DNA from: Aphelenchoides besseyi | Taxonomy: Eukaryota > Nematoda > Chromadorea > Rhabditida > Aphelenchoididae | Direction of reading: 5' to 3' | Assembly: GCA_024699855.1 (NCBI GenBank) | Contig: JAMPIQ010000002.1 | Span: 3,472,001 to 3,536,000 of the forward strand | Length of the DNA: 64,000 bases | Part shown: positions 56,244 to 64,000 of the stretch, one piece after another | How positions within the stretch are numbered: position 1 is the stretch's first letter | Layout: every line of letters starts with the position of its first letter | The notes under the pieces: generated by a model | The model's database searches: none | The model's input: the letters and a program-made list of their open reading frames with translations, nothing else | Told to the model about the DNA's origin: nothing | Translations under genes and position numbers: made by a program

Positions 56244-57393
56244 TCATTTCAATTGCTCATTATTACAATTTCGGAAAACTCGACCAACAAACGTTTCGAG
56301 ATGTTGCGAACGATCTATACGCTCTTGGTTTATTTCAACTATGTCATCGTATTTGGAAGCGTTTTTGTGTGCGCCTACTTCATACGAACGCTAAGACGCT
56401 CTCAATTGGTTCATCCGAATTTAAAGACGATCCTGGTAACATTAGGTTGAAAGGAAACAAAAACTTCGATTGGTTTCAGTGTTTGTATGCGGCACTTACA
56501 GTTACGATTGGATGCACTAGATCGGTACTCGAGGTTCTTTACGCTCTGGACTTTGCCTTTCCGTTTCTTTGTCAAAGCTTCAGTTTTCTGAATGCTTTTA
56601 GTACCGGATTTTTGCAGTTATGCCTAATGGCAATTTTTTTCGAACGTGTGCTAGCGACCTTTCGTGCTCACGAATACGAATCTCAACGCGGAACGCTGTT
56701 AACATCTGTTGGTCTTGGTATAATGTTCATTTATGCTTGTTTATTTGCTACATTTGTTATTGTATTTGACAAACTGACATCGATTGAGAAATATCCAACT
56801 TGGAAAGATACTTGTTTGTCGCTGTCACGAAGACCACTTTTACTTGTGAGTGGTTGGGTCATTTATGCTCTGGTCACGCTCCCGCTTGTACCATTCAACG
56901 TTTACCTGGTAATCTACAACAAACGTCTTTTACAGCAACGAGGAGTTGGAAATCTTTCGACAAGATATATGTATTCTGAAAACGCTATTATGTTGAAAGC
57001 CATCATCCAGTCACTGCTTATTCTCAATCTCGTATTCGGAATCATTGGTCTAATTGCTATTGCTTTCATTGTTAGTTCGTTCTTATTGCATCGACCAGTT
57101 GGATTTGACTTCTTAATTGCAATGAAAGTGAGTTGAAAAAACTGTTCGCTGTACAACGTATTCAGGTGTCTAACCTTTGCATTGACTTCGGATGTACATT
57201 ACATTATATTATGATATTGGCATTTCATCCAGTTCTTGGCACTTCAGTTCGTCGCGTGTTTCGCTTTGTTCGTAATTGGCGAAGGTCGTCGGTTTCGGTG
57301 GAAACGAAAACAACCGGAGGAACAACGATTCTGCCAAGCGATCGGGAGACTGAAATCTATTTCCGCGAATTACACGATCTCTGGAATAAATAG
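56244..57393 (+). CDS. Serpentine chemoreceptor, Sre family-like (5' exon unresolved)
   Basis: Exons 56244-56435, 56480-57127 and 57166-57393 sum to 1068 nt in one frame. TM1 is IYTLLVYFNYVIVFGSVFVC with an extracellular NSTNKRF, then RSQLVHPNLKTIL. TM2-3 follow and close in the diagnostic FFERVLATFRAHEYE, matching ER..AT.....YE of class e receptors. IMFIYACLFATFVIVF and SGWVIYALVTLPLVPFNVYL are further helices. The pre-TM6 motif is RYMYSENAIMLKAIIQSLL, then LVFGIIGLIAIAFIVSSFLL, and HYIMILAFHPVLGTSVRRVF begins the tail. The C-terminus ends F-R-E-L-H-D-L-W-N-K. The internal Met at 56304 would remove most of TM1, so the start is probably upstream. Confidence 0.8.
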
Positions 57394-57606
57394 CTATCTT
57401 TTGCTCAATTTAATCATCAGATCTTGCGCAATAGAATGTGGGTTATTAGGTCTCGTAATGCGAATGTTGAGGTTAATTTGTGGTCTACGCAATCGGGAGT
57501 TAAATCCTGTCGAAGATAAAATCAAAACCGGATATTCTCGACTACATAAAAAGAAATTCGTTGGTGGATTCGAACTGCGGACATTGGGAAGTGATTGGCA
57601 GACGAA

Positions 57607-59565
57607 ATGAACATCAAATTCGCTTTGAAGGTTAATCCTTTTGTTTGTTGCAACTCAGTTCTGTTATTTAGGTGGCTGCTTATTTCCTCTTCGTTGTTTT
57701 CATTGTGCTGAAAGTAGTTCCTTTGCGTTTCGAGTTCGCGGAATCGAAGTACGAGCGAGCATACGAATATTCGAGTTATCGCATGAAAAGCTATGGGTTT
57801 GTTCGTTTTCTATGACAATCAAAACGAAGATCTTTGAAGCGTCTCCTACAAACATTCACATCCCTTCGAACAGACGTGTCATTTGCCCATCATAACACCG
57901 AGTGAGTTCAATGCTTCGAACTGAACTGAGACGTCTATTCAGAAGAACCAGATATCGTTCGGTTTCTCGAGCAACAATCACTTCCCAAATGTTCGAAAAC
58001 AGTCCACTTACCGATTGTTGAACAGTTCAATCTAACGTCAATGAGAAATAAAACACGAAAAGTCGTGGAAAACGATCCCAACGATTTCCACTTTCTATTT
58101 CTACTTGTGAATTCGCTTGGTCGAACTCAATTCCTACGGCACATGGAACAGACTGCCGAGTTTTTAGATGACCACAAGGCCGCCTTCATGAATAACTTTG
58201 CAATGGTGAGTTTTGATTCGATCGAAAACAACCGTGTGCTTCAGACGCAGAAAGACGGCACTTTCGATTTGACATCGCTTCTTGGCAGCGAAACTGCAAA
58301 TTCCATTGTTGATCGTTTGAAATGTACGAATTGAATGTAACATCAGAGACCTTCGAGTTCTTTAGACAAAAACTACGTTACGATGTTGAACCACGACTCT
58401 CACAGTAAAAACGCTCAGTTTTCCGAAACAAAGTTTCTAGATTACGATTTCGACTTTGACTTCAGGTTTTTTTGATTCACTATCGCCTTACGCGCGTATC
58501 TTCAGACCACAGACATCCAACCCAAACCGATCTCACTGCGAGAATGATAATCGAATCGACTCAACAATAAAACTGATGGGAGAGTAGGTGACAAATTTGC
58601 AGCGGGAATACATTTCGTATTTGAGATTTTCGTCTGTTTTTGCTCGTCAACCCCACTTTTCTGTCAACTTCATTGGCTCCGCTCAGTACGCGACTAATCT
58701 CGAGAAAATGGACGAACTTCTGTTAAACGAACTAAAGAAGATGGAGTCAAGAAACGCGTGGAACCAGACGGTGTTCGTGTTGGCCGGAACTTCTGTTCAA
58801 ACAAACGTATACTCTGCGGTCTTTTTGATCTATAGTATTCTTTTAGCAACATCTCGTTCACAGCGGTCGTGTCGAACAACTGAATCCACTTCTCGCCATT
58901 CGATTGCCACCAAAATTTTGTGAAATCTACAGAGAAAAATGTTTGATGTTGGAGGCGAACGAAGTCGATTTCTTAATCATAACAAAAACACCATCTCGTT
59001 TTAGAACCGACTTATCACTGACGCCGATCTCCGTGCCACTATTCACGACCTCATCGACTTTACACCACCGATGAAATCAACTGGTCGTTCGTTGTTTAGC
59101 GAAATCTCAAAAACAAGAACCTGCGAAACAACTGGAATACCTTCTTCTGTATGTCCATGTTGGCACAACAAGAAGCAAAAAGTTAGAAAGGAAGACGAGG
59201 TAACAAAGAACGTAAGAATATGAACATGATCGTCTTTGCAGTCCTCTGTAATCCTTGCCGCAATGAAACCAATCGATTATACTCTAAGCAAAATGGGTTG
59301 TGTTCAATCATATAAGACGGAAAAGCCACGAGGATTCCGTTCCTTCGTTCTTCCTTTTACGAATTCGATTCAAGAAGTGGAATTCGACTTGCCGATGACT
59401 GTTAAGTGGGATGTTGGTTGGGAAACCAAATTCGAACTTAAAATCCGAGTGAACTACGATTCTACTCGACGGTTTGCTCGGCTCTTAGCGCGGCCGTTAG
59501 TACGAAGTGAATGGTGCGACGAAAAACTAATCGAACGTGTTTGTCGTTGCATTTGGAGGATTTAA
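57607..59565 (+). pseudogene. DUF229 family gene with lost catalytic residues and an in-frame stop
   Basis: A short cytoplasmic start MNIKFALK and membrane anchor VAAYFLFVVFIVLKVVPLRF precede the lumenal part. KHSHPFEQTCHLPIITP fits the first conserved block. LFLLVNSLGRTQFLRHMEQT aligns with the family motif that normally reads VDS.SR.QF, so the metal-binding Asp is Asn. KNYVTMLNHDSHSKNAQF and NAWNQTVFVLAGTSVQTN follow; the latter stands where the family has a DHG metal site. Then come GRVEQLNPLLAIRLPPKFC and MKSTGRSLFSEISKTRTC with VCPWCWH. The C-terminal domain (FDLPMTVKWDVGWETKFEL) ends at 59565. TAG 58585-58587 interrupts the frame between LMGE and VTNLQREYISYL, with no legal intron to remove it. 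It is either a recent pseudogene or carries a sequence error. Confidence 0.7.
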
Positions 59566-59607
59566 TTGTATTGATGGTCAATAATCACGGGTATTTTCAA
59601 AATAAAT

Positions 59608-61270
59608 TTAATTCACAACTTTGTCGGCAAACGACTCTGGTCGACGTTTGAACGGCTCGACATAATTCGGACTCCAAAGGTAGTCCCGAAAAAGTTTGGG
59701 ACACGTATGTTTACTGAGTGGATATTGACGATCCAATCGCTTTATAAACCTTGAGGCGATTTCTTTCAATTCGCCCGAATCTGAGGTTCGCTGAAGAAAA
59801 TCGACGAACTCTCTTTTCTCTTGTCGTTTGATTCCAACATGAACGGTGAAGAGGTCGTTGACCACCGCAAATGTGAATCCTGCTCGACACATTTCACTTC
59901 CCTGCAATCGATCAATCAAGTAGAAGGTTGAAACAAACTAAATGGGTGTTGGAACGAAAACGAAACGGAAATGTTTCGTCATGTAACGGCAACGTTTCAT
60001 CGTTTCGGGCTACATATTGTGGTTCCCAGTATTCGTTTAGATATCGGTACGTCTAAATGAACTTCTAATTTCGTTCTATGCATCTTTTTAACTCTGAATA
60101 AAGTTGCTGTGCCATTGTCAAGCTCCTTGTGTAACAACAACCAAGCACCCAGTTCCGGGATTTTATGGCCGACAAGAAAAACGTAACGATGAAACTCAAC
60201 GGCCCGACTTCTCGAAAAGATCATTCGCAAAGCCGTTACAGTGCGCGGAACTGTTTCACGAGAATCGACTTCAAATCTCCGATGTACCAGCACTTTACGC
60301 GGACGATCAGAAGCATATAGAAAATCCCAAGCTAGAGGTCGCATTCTTTGCTCGTAGTCCAGCGAAAAGATGTTCTCAATATCTCCGGATACAAACAGCG
60401 GAGTACGGACGCCTAAACGAGCGACGTTTCGAGCAACGTTAATCGGATAAATGAGTTGGGAAGCACACAAACGCTCGAGATCACGAACCTAAAGCACAAA
60501 TGTTGGCTATAACCTTGTTGCTAATCTACTCAAACCATAATATCTGCATAACTTCGATCCCACAAAGTTTCTGTTGACGGTCGATTGTAAATAAGATTGG
60601 GACATTCGAAGGTTTTGTTTGATTTCGTTTCGAACAGAATGTGCAATGCCACTCGACTGTGATCGTAACTATATTTTATGCGATCCAAAGTCTCTAAAAT
60701 AATCTGAAATATTCACCATAGTTAGTCGTTCAAAAGAACAGAAGTACCTGCAGACGAAACAAGTCCATGGAGCTTCGATCGTTGGAAAATGGAATAACTA
60801 ACGCTAAAGATATCAGCCCATCCCAAGTTTCTAACTAAAACAAATACAAATAATTCGCATAGTTGACCTACTTGTCGTTTCAAATGCTTGAAATACTGTG
60901 GAGTCGCGTGAACGGCAAACAAAATTGGAATTTCCATCGACGGTCTTTTCAAGTGGACGTCTGAAATCGCCCAATGGTTGTAGCGAACACAGAATCCCGG
61001 TTTGTAGCTAAAACAATCTTATACACTTCAAAATGCTTTCATTTACAGTTCTGTTTTCAAACGAGTTACTCGATGTATTGGAGAATAACCGTGAATCGAG
61101 TACAATTCTCTTAATTGAGCATTGGTGCATTCGGTGCTCGTAATATCTTCTTCAATCCACAAATCATCGGTGTAGTTTGCCCGATACATAATCCATAACT
61201 TTCGAAGATAAACGAAGAGGATCAAAGTGGTGAACAGAATGATACACGAATGAACTTTCTTTCGAAACAA
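59608..61270 (-). CDS. GT49-type glycosyltransferase (bgnt/LARGE-like)
   Basis: A Golgi type II membrane enzyme in six or more minus-strand exons. The signal anchor CIILFTTLILFVYLRKLW (about 61250) is followed by ELYSIHGYSPIHRVTRL, YKPGFCVRYNHWAISD, PILFAVHATPQYFKHLKR, RNLGWADIFSVSYSIFQ and ILETLDRIKYSYDHSRVALH. The donor-binding block is LIYPINVARNVARLGVRTPL with FVSGDIENIF, where GT49 enzymes usually show a D-x-D; here D-I-E. YVFLVGHKIPELGAWLLL and LNEYWEPQYVARNDETLPLH with FRFRSNTHLVCFNLLL are typical downstream blocks. The end is FTFAVVNDLFTVHVGIKR and a tail to the stop at 59608. GT49 proteins add GlcNAc or GlcA to poly-LacNAc or matriglycan-type chains. The initiator Met was not found in a clean exon, so the 5' end is open. 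Confidence 0.8.
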
Positions 61271-61682
61271 ACGACGTAGGCAAAGTCCGAAAGTAAGACG
61301 AGACCATTGAAGAAAGTTTCGATAATAGAATCCCGTCTAAAATCATCATTGCAAACATGTCTTGAGGTCGCAAATCTCACATCTTGTCCTGAGTGTTCCC
61401 ATGGAAAAAAATAAACGCGCATTGCTGTCAATTTGAATAGGCATACCACATGATAACCATTCCAGTGTGCGTACGAATATTACGCAAGTTCAAGAATCTC
61501 CATTCAGTCAACAGATTCGATCGTAAAATTGTGCAGAAGCAGCTGAGCAAACGAAATACAAACACGCAGCATGACTTCGGACTCTTAGCATGAATTTTGT
61601 AGCAGCAATTGACTATTAGCTTGTTGTACATGTTGCAATTACTGCTGATTGCTTTATACTAATTGCCATTCTCGCTTAGTTA
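61271..61682. other. Intergenic or 5' end of the GT49-like gene
   Basis: About 410 bp that probably includes the missing first exon of the minus-strand glycosyltransferase; a frame continuing upstream (FYYRNFLQWSRLTFGLC) is open to an acceptor near 61340. Nothing else recognised. Confidence 0.35.
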
Positions 61683-62064
61683 ATGACCTTGAAATCGCTT
61701 CTTGAACTCGTTAGCGAGCATTTGGTCGAAGTGCAAACTTGCTCACGAATACATCATCTAATGAATGAAGGACCAGTAAGTTCGCTCTTTTGTGATCACA
61801 ACGCAGTTAACATATGATATTTCTGTTGAATAGAAATCCAAACATTCCACCGATATCGTAACACTGAAATTATTGAATGAGGTCAAGTTCCATCCGCACT
61901 CTCAGAAGCCACGTAGTTCGCAAGCATTTGCCTGGAAGATTTGCATAATCGAAAGTTTAAAGGGTGGGACCAACCCAACGGGTTTTAAAAACAATAGACG
62001 ACGCCGCAAGCGAACTTTTTTTCGAAAAAACTGCGAAACAAACGTTTGCGTGTTTTTTCGTTAA
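61683..62064 (+). CDS. Small basic protein, unknown
   Basis: Two exons, 61683-61775 and 61834-62064, join in frame to 107 residues. The N-terminal half MTLKSLLELVSEHLVEVQTC and DIVTLKLLNEVKFHPHSQ is amphipathic helical. The C-terminal half is strongly basic (NNRRRRKRTFFRKN) and ends VCVFFR. The intron has good GTAAGT and AG ends. It might be a small nucleic-acid-binding protein. No family recognised. Confidence 0.45.
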
Positions 62065-62634
62065 CAACTGATTGGTCGAACAAAATTTGCTTTGATCATC
62101 TTCTTGTATTGAAGATCTTCTGTTTACAAATGGTTTTGTAGAGATAGTTGCACATTCTATTCTGAGGATGCTGAGAGAGTGAATGAATGCAACCCGCTCA
62201 TTAACGGTTTCATTGATGGGAATTCCGTAAACAGGACGATGAGCGTCTTCCCAAGGACTACATCTTGTGCACGATTTTTTGCTGGGTAGGTTGTTGATTG
62301 TTGTGCTAAGTGATTCCACACTGCATTGGGTACTTTACTTCGAAGCTTTGGGCAAAATGACGTTTCTAAAAACAAAATGAGGATAATCCGATGAGACTGT
62401 TCGGGAGTTCGTTTGTCTGTTAATTATTGAGAACCGAAAGCGTTTATTTTTGCTCGATCTCTGAACGACAACCGATTTCTAGTGGGATGCTTGTTGTGAA
62501 CTGTCGGTTGAAAGATAATCTCAATTTGTGCTTGGAAATCGTTAAAGAAGGAAACGAACGTTGTTTCTGTTTATTCGTATCGGCGGTTATTTTTGTTCTT
62601 CAAACACTTTAGTTTACGGGTTGATTTCATTCAA
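62065..62634. other. Intergenic, nothing recognised
   Basis: About 570 bp upstream of the fucosyltransferase. Overlapping short frames on the minus strand (61957-62375) are not supported. Confidence 0.35.
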
Positions 62635-64000
62635 ATGAACGAAAAGAATGTACTTCTGTCGTCTGTCTCGGATGCTCATTTCGTTGATTCCAGACCTCGA
62701 CGGCCACTTCAGCTTCGGCGTGTGATTCCCGTACTCCTCGTTCTACTCCTATGTTCTATTGCATTTGCTAGATGGAAGCTAAGAGGTGTGTATACGCATC
62801 TGAAAATAACCGCCATTCAATTGCAATTTAAGTTTTAGATGTCAACGACACACAAATACATTCAACTGCTCACGGTCATGAACGATACATTGGATTGGAT
62901 TTGAAGTTCTGCAATGGAATAGCAAATCAAGTAAACAAATGGCTGACGGACATTTGATATCGTTTCTTGAAGATGTACAGATACGCTTCACTCTATTCAA
63001 TTGGAAAAACAATCGATCGTGAACCGTATATCGACAGCTCTCTTCCCTGCACCACATCGATTCTTCCCGAGTTGGCGGCGTCGATGCCCGAGTTTTACAG
63101 CAAATTGCATTTGATTGTAAGCAGCTAATTGTTTAGCCATCTACAACTTTTTAGCGTACTCCTCGAAATCTGGTGACTCGCGTTGATTTTGCCAGCAAGT
63201 CGTGTTGCAAATTTGACAACGTTTCCAAGTTGGTTTCTGTTAGTTTATGTTCTTATTGTTTGTTTAAGACTTACGAACATCAGTCCAAAGATCACGTATC
63301 TTAAGTTGAACTCAAATCTGTTGCAATCGTACAAGTTCTTTCACGAACACAAAAGCGAATTGCGAAAAATCTTCGACTTCTCTCTGATAACCAAAGAATA
63401 CGTCAGAGTGTATTCTGAGCATTTGTTTGGGTTTGTTGCCCTTTCAATCATGTTTATGGAGTTGTTTCAGGAATGACACAAACTTCAAATTTTGCGTTCA
63501 CACTAGACTCGGGGACTTCAAGAATCACGCCTATTTATTGCCGTCGAAGCACAGTTTTACGAATCCGGCGATTGCTTTTGTTGGCGAAGAGCTTCACGTA
63601 AACTGATAATTAGATGATCGTGCACTAATCAGTGTGTTCAGAAGACAATTAAAAACATTTCGCTGGTTTTGTTGGGTACCGACAAGCAGTTTATTGAGAA
63701 GATTCGTGTGCCTAAAAACGTATTTTTATCGTAATTTTATGTTAGATACTAGAAAGTTCAGATGTTCAAGAGAATCCATATGCCTCACGATATGAGTCGA
63801 ACAGAAGAACTACATTTTGCTTCGACACACTGCGACTCATTTCTGATCACTGCAAGCGGTTCTACGTTTGCATTTTGGATGGCTTGTAAGTTGAACGCTA
63901 ATTGTAGTCATTCTTATTTCTTTTAGATTTAATGGCTGACGATGCTCAAGAACGAGTTTTCTACAACTACTTGGCATCGAAAGACAAATCATTCGGCAAA
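62635..64000 (+). CDS. Alpha-1,2-fucosyltransferase-like (GT11), 3' partial
   Basis: Starts MNEKNVLLSSVSDAHFVDSR with a signal anchor RVIPVLLVLLLCSIAFARW, so a type II Golgi enzyme. After introns at 62786-62838 and 62931-62972 the protein reads KFCNGIANQMYRYASLYSIG, the GLGNQ.F.YA block of GT11. Then follow RTPRNLVTRVDFASK, NISPKITYLKLNSNLLQSYK and, after an intron at about 63431-63472, NDTNFKFCVHTRLGDFK, where H-x-R-x-G-D is the GDP-fucose-binding motif. ISLVLLGTDKQFIEKI and DSFLITASGSTFAFWMAYLM, a block strongly conserved in nematode GT11 proteins, come last. The reading frame leaves the window at 64000 with YLASKDKSFGK, so the C-terminus is missing. It would transfer fucose to galactose on glycans. 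Confidence 0.85.

Noticed and set aside
57566..57578. GGATTCGAACTGC, resembling an inverted tRNA B box
   Set aside because: No A box or anticodon arm at the right distance. The GATTCGAA string is common here because of codon usage.
1..64000. Spliced-leader RNA gene, rRNA, intact tRNA or CRISPR-like array
   Set aside because: Looked for characteristic sequences on both strands; none was recognised.

Overview
The window is nuclear DNA from a nematode. The strongest marker is a single-gene fusion of isocitrate lyase and malate synthase (7327-11514), an architecture typical of nematodes. Supporting evidence is the set of nematode-expanded families: Sre/Sra-type chemoreceptors, divergent nuclear hormone receptors, ShKT-domain tyrosinase, acyltransferase-3/SGNH (OAC-like) proteins, DUF229 proteins and insulin-like peptides. 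Genes are compact, split by many 35-60 bp GT-AG introns. I cannot fix the genus. Gene models were assembled by hand from reading frames and splice consensus. For several of them (ICL-MS, alcohol dehydrogenase, Cys-loop channel, insulin-like peptide, Tc3-like transposase) the exon lengths sum to a multiple of three.

Layout. 1-2.2 kb: 3' part of a tyrosinase with four ShKT domains. 2.3-6 kb: a decayed Helitron helicase, GC-rich hairpins and unrecognised exons. 7.3-11.5 kb: ICL-MS with antisense coding-like sequence in its largest intron. 11.8-14.6 kb (minus): an Sre-like receptor and a pepsin homologue that appears catalytically dead. 15.6-23.9 kb (plus): OAC-like acyltransferase, two small membrane proteins, a sugar transporter-like MFS protein and a zinc alcohol dehydrogenase. 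24-29.4 kb: a short ionotropic receptor (minus), a type I membrane protein, a Ly6-like protein (minus) and a low-complexity protein.

29.9-41.5 kb holds two paralogous nuclear hormone receptors. Between and beside them sit a four-TM protein and two apparently intact, young transposable elements. One is a Tc3-like DNA transposon with identical 87-bp terminal repeats and a DD34E transposase. The other is a Ty3/gypsy LTR element with identical 140-bp LTRs, a TATTT target duplication and one uninterrupted gag-pol frame. 41.5-46.2 kb is AT-rich and nearly gene-free, with an insulin-like peptide gene. 46.2-53.2 kb carries two cysteine-rich secreted proteins, two serpentine receptors, a tRNA-like/SINE-like relic, a duplicated 3'-UTR segment and a lectin-like secreted protein. 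53.9-64 kb carries a Cys-loop channel subunit with an unusual cysteine-rich N-terminal module, an Sre receptor, a DUF229 gene with lost catalytic residues and an in-frame stop, a GT49-type glycosyltransferase, an unknown basic protein and the 5' part of a GT11 fucosyltransferase.

There is no operon-like pathway here. ICL-MS is a complete two-step glyoxylate shunt, and the GT49 and GT11 genes are both Golgi glycosylation genes. The rest are sensory, regulatory or secreted genes in ordinary mixed order. No rRNA gene, intact tRNA, spliced-leader gene or CRISPR array was seen.
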